From positions 1 through 64,000 of the forward strand of contig CAFBRK010000216.1 in NCBI GenBank assembly GCA_903231505.1: 64,000 nt of DNA. The letters are read 5' to 3'. Below the pieces are notes generated by a model. That model ran no database searches and had not been told where the DNA came from. It worked only from the letters and a program-made list of their open reading frames with translations. Positions 57,650 to 64,000 of this stretch are shown in pieces. Made by a program: the position numbers and the translations under genes. The DNA is from Olavius algarvensis associated proteobacterium Delta 3. Its GTDB lineage: Bacteria; Desulfobacterota; Desulfobacteria; Desulfobacterales; CAFBRK01. Numbering within the stretch: position 1 is the stretch's first letter; each line of letters begins with the position of its first letter.

Positions 57650-58900
57650 TCAATCCCCCTTTTCGGCGGTATTGCCGTCCGGGCCCAAGGGACCGCCCGG
57701 CTCAGGAACAAACCCCTGCGCCAGGCCGTCCGCCAACGGTTCCGGGGCTTCAGCGGCGCCGATGACCCTCCCCCGTCTTTCCAGGATGGTGATCAAAACG
57801 ACAATAATGGTGGCCTGCAACAACAGCAGCATCGCGTCGATTGGCCGGGCATCCCGAAGCACCACCGCACTGGTGCCCAGGCAAAAACTCAGGAAAAAAA
57901 TAAACATCACACTCCGCTTCTGCCCTCCCAGGGCATAGCCCAGACGATGATGGAGGTGGTCCTGGCCCACGAACTCGATCCATTCCCTGAAATTACGCAC
58001 CTTTCCGGTCATAATACGGTCAATGGTGATGTAAACCATATCGAAAATTAAAATCCAGAATATCAACAACGGAGATACCAGAGCGCCAATCGGGTTGTGC
58101 TCGGCCCAGTCGCCGTAAACGGCCACACATGCCAGCAGAAAGCCTATCACGGTGCTGCCTGCATCTCCGAGGAAAATTGTCGCCCGTCCGTTCCTTCTGA
58201 AGTTGTAGGGTATAAAACCCAAACAACTCCCCATCACCGCCATGGCCACCCAGCCCAGAAACGGTTGGTGTGTCTGAAAAGCGACGATCCCAAGGAATAA
58301 AGCAATTATTGTGCCAAGTCCGGAGGCGAGACCATCCATGCCGTCGAAAAAATTCATGGCATTGGTGATCCCCACGATCCACAGCAGCGTCAGCACGATG
58401 TTGGCTGTTTCCGAGAACATCCCAAGTTCCACGGGTAACACCCGCAACACGATGCCATTGCGGATCACCCAAGCCGCACATGACATCTGCACCACCAGTT
58501 TGATCCAGGCCGGAATTTCCCGGCTGTCATCGAGCACCCCGGCGACAAACAACACCAATGATGCCAACAGGATCACCTCCAGCTTTTCCGAATAGATATC
58601 ATTGGCGATGATGGATACGCCGAAACCGATAAAAACCGCTGCCCCGCCGAGCAAGGGGGTCGCCTGTTCATATCCCTTCCGGGCGTCCGGCGTATCGACA
58701 ATCCCCCCTCGAAACGCAATCCACCGGAGAATCGGCGTCAGTGTATACGACAGGGCCGCGGCGACGAAAAAAATGTAAAGCCAACGCAATCCGATGTCGG
58801 CGAAAAACGTCCGCATCGGCGGCATCACCAGAAAAATGAGAAAGAACGCCACGAACACATAAGCGTTGCGTTCGGATCGACTATGGAATAAACCGCTCAT
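57650..58900 (-). CDS. Undecaprenyl-phosphate sugar-1-phosphate transferase (WecA/MraY family)
   Basis: This 416-residue polytopic enzyme loads the first sugar phosphate onto undecaprenyl phosphate. Signature blocks are ATPLLGGAAVFIGF, GVLDDSREIP (metal-binding DD), the NAMNFFDGMDGLASG motif, FLGDAGSTVIGF and the cytoplasmic DHLHHRLGYALGG. It is WecA-like (UDP-HexNAc transferring) more than MraY-like by these blocks. The C-terminal tail (LADGLAQGF then PGGPLGPDGN) is disordered-looking. It is the initiating enzyme of the leftward exopolysaccharide locus. Confidence 0.93.
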   Translation of the reverse strand: MSGLFHSRSERNAYVFVAFFLIFLVMPPMRTFFADIGLRWLYIFFVAAALSYTLTPILRWIAFRGGIVDTPDARKGYEQATPLLGGAAVFIGFGVSIIANDIYSEKLEVILLASLVLFVAGVLDDSREIPAWIKLVVQMSCAAWVIRNGIVLRVLPVELGMFSETANIVLTLLWIVGITNAMNFFDGMDGLASGLGTIIALFLGIVAFQTHQPFLGWVAMAVMGSCLGFIPYNFRRNGRATIFLGDAGSTVIGFLLACVAVYGDWAEHNPIGALVSPLLIFWILIFDMVYITIDRIMTGKVRNFREWIEFVGQDHLHHRLGYALGGQKRSVMFIFFLSFCLGTSAVVLRDARPIDAMLLLLQATIIVVLITILERRGRVIGAAEAPEPLADGLAQGFVPEPGGPLGPDGNTAEKGD

Positions 58901-58960
58901 CGTCTGACAATTGTGAAGCCTCTTATCCCGACCCAGGGCCGATGATACCCAATTAGCGGC

Positions 58961-60037
58961 CTAGCGGGTCACCTCGGAATGTGCCAATATGCCTTCTATG
59001 ACGCGATCCTGCTCGGTCGTCGTCAGTGAGGGGTAAATGGGAATGGACAGGTGACGCTGCCAGGCGGCCCTGGCATCCGGGCAATCATTTCGACCCAGCA
59101 AGACATCCAGGGGCGGATCCACAGGCCGTGCGCAGGTAACACCCCGGACGGCCAGGTGGCGGATCCACTCAGCGGGGTCCCCCGGCACACCCATGACGAA
59201 GCGATAGTATATGTGCCCTTCATCTGCAGCCGGGACCTGAAATTTACTTCCATCAAATGCCGCCCGGTAATTCATGGCCAAGGCCCTTCGCTGCCCCACG
59301 AATTCGTCGAGCCGAGACAGCTGTACCAACCCCATGGCTGCCTGCAAATCGGTCATTTTATAGTTATATCGAAGGCGATATGCGAAACGTTTGTCATAGT
59401 CCCGGAGGTCCCGGACCCGATCGGCCAGTTCCGCCGAGTCTGAAACCACCATGCCCCCTTCCCCGGTGGTCATGACCTTGGTCGCATAAAACGAAAACAC
59501 CGCTGCATGGCCGAAACTGCCGACCGGCCGATTGTCATACGTCGCGCCAATGGCCTGGGCACAATCTTCAATGATCGGGACACCCAGGGCCAGCAGCTCG
59601 TCCATGGCCGCCGGACAACCGAACATGTGCGGGACGATGATGGCCCGGGTGTTGTCCGTCATGCGTCGCCGGGCATCGAACGGATCCATGTTGCCGGTGG
59701 CCGGGTCGACATCGGTAATTACCGCGTTGGCGCCGACGTAGTTCACGGCATTGAGCAATGCCGTGCACACGTAAGACGGGATCAACACCTCGTCGCCGGC
59801 TTCGATGGACATGGCCAGCAGGACCAAATGCAGCGCTGCGGTGCCCGATGCGGTGCCGATCGCCTGGGATCGCCCGATGCGCAACGCCAGCGCCTGCTCG
59901 AAATTTTCCATCACCGGGCCCTGGGCAATATGTCCGGTGGCCATGACCGACGCGACAGCCGCGGCTTCTTGAGGCGACAGACTGGGCCTGGAATGCGGGA
60001 TGTTCATGTCCTGGGGGACCTCGACGGCGTCAGACAT
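58961..60037 (-). CDS. DegT/DnrJ/EryC1/StrS-family sugar aminotransferase
   Basis: I start this 358-residue PLP enzyme at MSDAVEVPQDMNIPHSRP. The stop of the PIG-L gene and this ATG overlap (AATGTCTGA), so translation is coupled. Fold signatures are GTASGTAALHLVLLAM, DEVLIPSYVCTALLNAV, IIEDCAQAIG and the PLP-lysine block SFYATKVMTTGEGGMVV. It would aminate a keto-sugar nucleotide for the polysaccharide. With the adjacent deacetylase and WbqC protein it suggests an unusual amino sugar. Confidence 0.92.
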   Translation of the reverse strand: MSDAVEVPQDMNIPHSRPSLSPQEAAAVASVMATGHIAQGPVMENFEQALALRIGRSQAIGTASGTAALHLVLLAMSIEAGDEVLIPSYVCTALLNAVNYVGANAVITDVDPATGNMDPFDARRRMTDNTRAIIVPHMFGCPAAMDELLALGVPIIEDCAQAIGATYDNRPVGSFGHAAVFSFYATKVMTTGEGGMVVSDSAELADRVRDLRDYDKRFAYRLRYNYKMTDLQAAMGLVQLSRLDEFVGQRRALAMNYRAAFDGSKFQVPAADEGHIYYRFVMGVPGDPAEWIRHLAVRGVTCARPVDPPLDVLLGRNDCPDARAAWQRHLSIPIYPSLTTTEQDRVIEGILAHSEVTR

Positions 60038-60653
60038 TGATAAACAGCCGCAACGAAGAGAAGGCCTCGGCATATTTGACCCGGCCCTGGATGCCGCGGA
60101 AGTTTGCCGTGGAGCGGGCCAGTTCGACAATCGACATGTCTTCGATATTGGTCTTTCCGATTTGTGAAGGGTGGGCCATCAGCGCCTCTATTTTCGTTTT
60201 CAACTCCGCCGATATGTCGACATACACATTCGGTGTGAAATTCTGGGTCGTCGGGCCTTCGAAGAACATGACGTTCTGGATGTAACGGGTGGCGGAAATG
60301 GTGGCCTGGGCCAGGTGCCGGTGATCCTGGTGGGTGTCGTAAGGAAAATGGGTAAGGATAAAATCAGGATTGACCTGGGCGATCACCGCTTCAATTTTGT
60401 TGATCATTTCTTTGTCGACCACCAATTTGGTGTCCTGGTAATCACTCCAGAAGATGTGCTCCACACCCAGTATCGCCTGGGAGTCTGTTTGCTCCCTGGC
60501 CCGAACTTCCGGTTTTCCTCCCTGGTCTCCTCGGGTCATGATCATCAGGTAGGCGCGATGTCCTTTGGCGGTGTATTTGAAAAGGGTTCCACCGCACCCG
60601 AACTCGATGTCGTCCGGATGGGCGCCGACGGCCAGAATCTTCATCAGTTTCAT
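60030..60653 (-). CDS. PIG-L/LmbE-family deacetylase
   Basis: This 207-residue zinc hydrolase has the AHPDD motif (VGAHPDDIEFGCGGTL) and HxDH in DTHQDHRHLA. Family members remove an acetyl group from N-acetyl-sugars (GlcNAc-PI, bacillithiol precursors, antibiotic sugars). In this cluster it probably frees an amine on a nucleotide- or lipid-linked sugar, to be changed further by the WbqC or aminotransferase steps. The C-terminal YAEAFSSLRLF block is typical of the family. It overlaps the aminotransferase gene by 8 bp. Confidence 0.92.
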   Translation of the reverse strand: MKLMKILAVGAHPDDIEFGCGGTLFKYTAKGHRAYLMIMTRGDQGGKPEVRAREQTDSQAILGVEHIFWSDYQDTKLVVDKEMINKIEAVIAQVNPDFILTHFPYDTHQDHRHLAQATISATRYIQNVMFFEGPTTQNFTPNVYVDISAELKTKIEALMAHPSQIGKTNIEDMSIVELARSTANFRGIQGRVKYAEAFSSLRLFINV

Positions 60654-60686
60654 AACGTGCCCCTTAGCTGTTTCCGATCTGTCCCG

Positions 60687-61385
60687 TCATCGGCCGATGG
60701 GGGGGTTTTGACTACGGATGATTTCAAGACTGCCCGACCCGCAGCAAAATAGCAGATCCACAACGGAAAGATGAGAGACAAAGTCTCCATACAGCTGCGT
60801 GTAGGACGGATGATGGAAATCCTGGAAGACCACGTCGACTCCGGACCCTTGGAAGCGGTCCATATCCATGTACAGGGCGCCGTCCCGGCCGGACAGATAG
60901 ACATCCCCGCCAGATAATCGACAGATGTCGATGAGCCGCTGGGTGGGTTCCTGGCTTTTAGTTAATTCCGATGCGCGAACGGTCTGTGTCTGCCCCAGGC
61001 CCAGGGCCGCCATCAACTGCGTCGTGGCAAATATGTTCAGATCGGTCAAATTTCGCCATTCTCTTGCATAAATGTCTTCGAAAATTTCAAAATAGGCCCT
61101 GAAACAGGGTGCCTTACGGTAATTGGTGCTGAGCGCCTGCAGGTGTTTTCGGCGCCAGTTCTCTTTGTTGTTGATCGCCACTTCATGGATTTTCTGGGGA
61201 AAACGGTACCGGACCGGTACCGTCAGCCATTGGGTTCCCTGGGCTGTCTTCAACCGATTCCGGTTCTGCCATTCGTTTTTCTTATACTGCACATCGTCCA
61301 GAAAGCAGAACACATCGGCCTTGTCTATCTTGTCGAAATAACCGAGCCAGGGCATGAATTGGGGTTGATGGATGGCAACGATCAT
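60687..61385 (-). CDS. WbqC-family protein
   Basis: This 232-residue protein starts MIVAIHQPQFMPWLGYFDKI (GGAAATGGGATC before the ATG). It shows the WbqC signature QPQFMPWLGYFDK, then KNEWQNRNRLK and the terminal YLSGRDGALYMDMDRF block. WbqC proteins occur in surface-polysaccharide loci next to amino-sugar enzymes. Their reaction is thought to involve acyl transfer or glycine-type modification of an amino sugar but is not firmly defined. Here it sits directly upstream of the deacetylase, in the same orientation. Confidence 0.88.
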   Translation of the reverse strand: MIVAIHQPQFMPWLGYFDKIDKADVFCFLDDVQYKKNEWQNRNRLKTAQGTQWLTVPVRYRFPQKIHEVAINNKENWRRKHLQALSTNYRKAPCFRAYFEIFEDIYAREWRNLTDLNIFATTQLMAALGLGQTQTVRASELTKSQEPTQRLIDICRLSGGDVYLSGRDGALYMDMDRFQGSGVDVVFQDFHHPSYTQLYGDFVSHLSVVDLLFCCGSGSLEIIRSQNPPIGR

Positions 61386-61580
61386 GATCCCATTTCCAGG
61401 GCGGATACCGTTCGGCAACTATCCGTGATTGAAACCCTGTGGTTTCGTTTCAGGTCTCTCGATGGAAACTTTTATGATTGATTCCAGCTATATGTAATAT
61501 AACTCGGGCCCAAAGACAAGCGCGGTCTGTCGGGCCGCTGGCGGGTATGAACCCGTGGGGCAGCAGCACCGTGCCGCAGT

Positions 61581-62759
61581 TCAATTGAGCAGGCAGGCAT
61601 ACAGCGCATCCAGTTTGTCGACCATCCGTTGAAGGCTGAAGTTCTCCGCCCGCCGGCGCCCCTGTCCGCCCATCCGCTGCCGAAGATCCGGTCTGTCGCA
61701 CAGTTTCAGAATGGCCCGTCCTAAAGAGGCCGCATCTCCGGGAGGCACCAGCAGCCCGTTGTGACCATCGGACACCAGATCCGGAAGGCCCCCGGTTCGA
61801 TTGGCCACTACCGGCAACCCGGCGGCCATGGCCTCCACGATGACACGCCCCATCCCTTCATTGCGGGATGGCAGAACAAACATGTCGAAGGAATGCATCA
61901 GGTCCGGGATGTCGGTCCGCCAACCCAGAAACCGAACCCGATCGGCAACATTCATCCGCCGCACCCGCGCCTTCAGTGGTTTCTCGAGATCGCCTTTGCC
62001 GACATAGACAAGTGCGATGTTTGATCGGTGCTGCCACACCTGTCCCATGGCCTCCAGTAACACCTCAGGGCCCTTTATGGGCAGCAGCCATCCGACGGTG
62101 CCGACCACCAGAGTCTGATCGTCGATGTCCAAACTTTCCCTCGTTAATGTTGGCGCAACTTCCGGCTTCTTGAATCGCTGAAGGTCCACGCCACTGTGAA
62201 TCACGCTCGCCTTTCCGGGCAGGGTCACGTGGAGGTCGATATAATCGGTGAACTCTGCCTGGGTCAGGCAGATGATATGATCGGTCACCCGATCCGAGAG
62301 CCGTTCCAAAAGCAGAAACAATTTTGACACGGCGGCTCTGAAATGCCCGTAAAACACGTGTCCGTGGGGAGTATGAACAATGACCGGGACGCCCGCCAAC
62401 CGGGCGGCCCAACGGCCCAACAGCCCTGCCTTCGACGAATGGGTGTGGACAATGTCCGGAGCCTCTTTGCGGAGCCATCTCACCAGCCGGACAAAGGTGA
62501 CCGTGTCGCGGATTGGGTCGATGCGTCGGACAAGACCCGGGAAGACGGCCACACGCCCGCCCCGGGATCTGAATCGGGCCATCTGTCGGTCCACGGCATG
62601 CTGTTCTCCGGAGGTCATCTGCGACTCGGAAGACGGGCCGAAGGACAACACGGTGTCGTAGGTGCCGACAAGTTCAAGACAGCTCATCAGGGTGTTTTGG
62701 GCCGACCCGCCCATGTCCATGCGGGTGATGAGATGAATGACCTTTGGCGTCCGTATCAT
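61581..62759 (-). CDS. Glycosyltransferase, family 4
   Basis: This 392-residue GT-B enzyme starts at MIRTPKVIHLITRMDMGGSA; codons upstream to 62852 look like non-coding DNA. The acceptor-side Gly-rich loop is MDMGGSAQNTL. The C-terminal GT4 domain carries DMFVLPSRNEGMGRVIVEAM (E-x7-E type) and GVPVIVHTPHGHVFYGH. It would add a sugar from a nucleotide donor to the lipid-linked chain on the cytoplasmic side. Specificity is not readable. Confidence 0.9.
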   Translation of the reverse strand: MIRTPKVIHLITRMDMGGSAQNTLMSCLELVGTYDTVLSFGPSSESQMTSGEQHAVDRQMARFRSRGGRVAVFPGLVRRIDPIRDTVTFVRLVRWLRKEAPDIVHTHSSKAGLLGRWAARLAGVPVIVHTPHGHVFYGHFRAAVSKLFLLLERLSDRVTDHIICLTQAEFTDYIDLHVTLPGKASVIHSGVDLQRFKKPEVAPTLTRESLDIDDQTLVVGTVGWLLPIKGPEVLLEAMGQVWQHRSNIALVYVGKGDLEKPLKARVRRMNVADRVRFLGWRTDIPDLMHSFDMFVLPSRNEGMGRVIVEAMAAGLPVVANRTGGLPDLVSDGHNGLLVPPGDAASLGRAILKLCDRPDLRQRMGGQGRRRAENFSLQRMVDKLDALYACLLN

Positions 62760-62897
62760 AGGCGATTCGAACGATTCCCGAGAGATGCGTACCACCGATC
62801 CGGCCTGCGCGAACCCGGACCAGGAAGCCGTGGGGCCAAGCAGGCCAGGCAATATCCGAGGACAGCCGAATTCCGGACTCGGACGTCGTCCTCGCTG

Positions 62898-64000
62898 TCA
62901 GACATAATACGTATCGAACCAGTATTGGAAAACGATCAGATTCCAGAGCATCCAGGAAGTGTCGGTGCGCTTTTGGAAGTGCGTCTGCACCAGCCCGTCT
63001 ATGACCCGGTGATCGAAGATCCCCTGGTCCGCGATCCGTTGTTTCGCAAGGTAACGTTCCACCAGAAACTTCAGATCGGTTCTGAGCCAGCGACTGATCG
63101 GCACTTCGAATCCCGCTTTGGGTCGGCGGTATAGACTCCGGGGCAGGATATCCCGAAATGCCTCCTTGAGCAGGTATTTGGTCACCCCGCCGCGGAGTTT
63201 CCATCGCCCGGGGATCTGAAAGGCGAGTTCCACAACGCGATGATCCAAAAGGGGCACACGGACCTCCAGAGAGTTTTTCATGCTCATCCAGTCCACCTTG
63301 TTGAGCATGTCTCCCGGCAGCGAGTCGATAACATCGGTATACATCAACGCATTGAGGCTGTCGCCTCCGCATTCCTGCAGACGCCGCTGAATCAGCATCA
63401 GGGCCGGATCCTTGCCGTCAAGCCGATAGTCGCGCAGGAGGTCTTGCCGCAGCCGCTCCGGAAAAATTTCTTTTAGCGCGAGGTACCGCTCCTCCGGACG
63501 CCCCTTGCTTCCTTTGATAAACTTCTTGGCGCGACGGAACCATTCCTTCCACCGCGTGTCTCTGGAATCCGGCAAGGACATCACCAGCCGTTCGAAATAG
63601 GCTTCCCGGAACAAGGCCGGGATCATCGTGTACCAACGGTACCAGTACTGGCCCAGGTAGGATCGGTAGCCGCCAAACAATTCGTCGCCGCCATCTCCGG
63701 ACAGGGCAACGGTGACGTATTTGCGTGTCTCCCGGGACACGATATACGTGGGGATCACGGAGGAATCGGAAAATGGTTCGTCACACATATCCATTACATC
63801 CGGGAGAACATCCAGCATATCTTTAAACGCGAGTTTGAACTCCCGATGGTCTGTGCGAAAATGATCGGCCACCTGCCGGGCATAACCGGTTTCATCGTAC
63901 AGGGGGTCGTCCCTGAAACCGATGGAAAACGTCTTGATCGGCGTCGCGGAATGTTTTGCCATGAGGGCGACGACAGCACTGGAATCGATCCCGCCGCTGA
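62898..64000 (-). CDS. asnB: Asparagine synthetase B-like amidotransferase, cut by the window edge
   Basis: The ATP-pyrophosphatase domain of a glutamine-dependent asparagine synthetase runs from the right edge to a stop at 62898. The P-loop SGGIDSSAVVALM is encoded at the very edge (63965-64000), so the reading continues beyond it and the glutaminase half is outside. Later blocks are SGDGGDELFGGYRSYLGQ and LEVRVPLLDHRVVELAFQIP. Paralogues of this type occur in exopolysaccharide (PEP-CTERM/exosortase-type) loci, where they probably amidate a sugar or amino acid on the glycan. The gene would be the first of the leftward locus seen here. Confidence 0.93.
   Translation of the reverse strand, partial: SGGIDSSAVVALMAKHSATPIKTFSIGFRDDPLYDETGYARQVADHFRTDHREFKLAFKDMLDVLPDVMDMCDEPFSDSSVIPTYIVSRETRKYVTVALSGDGGDELFGGYRSYLGQYWYRWYTMIPALFREAYFERLVMSLPDSRDTRWKEWFRRAKKFIKGSKGRPEERYLALKEIFPERLRQDLLRDYRLDGKDPALMLIQRRLQECGGDSLNALMYTDVIDSLPGDMLNKVDWMSMKNSLEVRVPLLDHRVVELAFQIPGRWKLRGGVTKYLLKEAFRDILPRSLYRRPKAGFEVPISRWLRTDLKFLVERYLAKQRIADQGIFDHRVIDGLVQTHFQKRTDTSWMLWNLIVFQYWFDTYYV

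Overview
The window reads as a 64 kb chromosomal piece of a Gram-negative, anaerobe-type bacterium, most likely a Desulfobacterota (Desulfobacterales-like) relative. The clues are an LPS/outer-membrane set (LptD, Kdo and heptose enzymes, LolA-like protein), a strongly acidic 2[4Fe-4S] ferredoxin, a LarA-type nickel-pincer isomerase homologue, U32/YjbQ/PSP1 proteins and the overall protein flavour. The phylum is my inference from protein resemblance. No rRNA, tRNA, CRISPR array, prophage or intact insertion sequence is visible.

Layout. 0.4-7.6 kb: an orphan hybrid histidine kinase, a CPBP-family membrane protein lacking its expected glutamates, a PAP2 phosphatase with an extra C-terminal domain, a universal stress protein and a zinc-finger/J-domain protein. 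7.9-14.3 kb (+): rfbA-rfbC-rfbD for dTDP-L-rhamnose (rfbB is absent here), a class A penicillin-binding protein, a cysteine-rich unknown and a methyltransferase. 14.3-20.3 kb (-): LarA-like isomerase, ferredoxin, an unknown protein, a fused cysteine synthase/cysteinyl-tRNA-synthetase-like protein whose HIGH and KMSKS signatures are both gone, and tmk. 20.6-38.3 kb (-): yhaM-like nuclease, a 1270-residue giant GlmS-like protein, a kdnB-kdnA pair for 8-amino-Kdo, a deleted remnant of a penicillin-binding protein, metG, ricT, holB, an HU/IHF gene with an internal deletion, a NusG-type antiterminator, a zinc-ribbon sugar epimerase, a heptose-kinase-like GHMP kinase and lptD. This looks like housekeeping genes mixed with a modified LPS-core locus.

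38.6-48.0 kb: surE (+) converging on pyrG, a LolA-like protein and eno (-); a small winged-helix-like unknown (+) behind a promoter/palindrome; yjbQ, a UDP-sugar epimerase and a U32 peptidase-family protein (-). 48.4-64.0 kb (-): a long exopolysaccharide locus read right to left. Its order is asnB (cut by the window edge), a GT4 glycosyltransferase, WbqC, PIG-L deacetylase, DegT aminotransferase, a WecA-like initiating transferase, a degenerate HD-GYP protein with a membrane segment and SPOR domains, an ExeA-type ATPase, an outer-membrane export protein carrying an N-terminal seven-blade FG-GAP propeller, a Wzz/tyrosine autokinase with a C-terminal membrane anchor, and an O-antigen-ligase-type polymerase. 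The first six make and modify a lipid-linked (probably N-acylated amino) sugar chain. The rest polymerise it, control its length and pass it through peptidoglycan and outer membrane.

The most novel-looking items are the propeller-OPX export lipoprotein with its ExeA/HD-GYP-SPOR companions, the catalytically stripped CysRS module fused to CysK, and the giant GlmS-like protein next to kdnBA. The intergenic DNA is rich in dispersed repeats: a short element in four or five copies, a 138-bp element present twice in inverted orientation 28 kb apart, and a MITE-like element with inverted ends. Two genes 4 kb apart (a PBP and an HU/IHF gene) each lost their middle by internal deletion.
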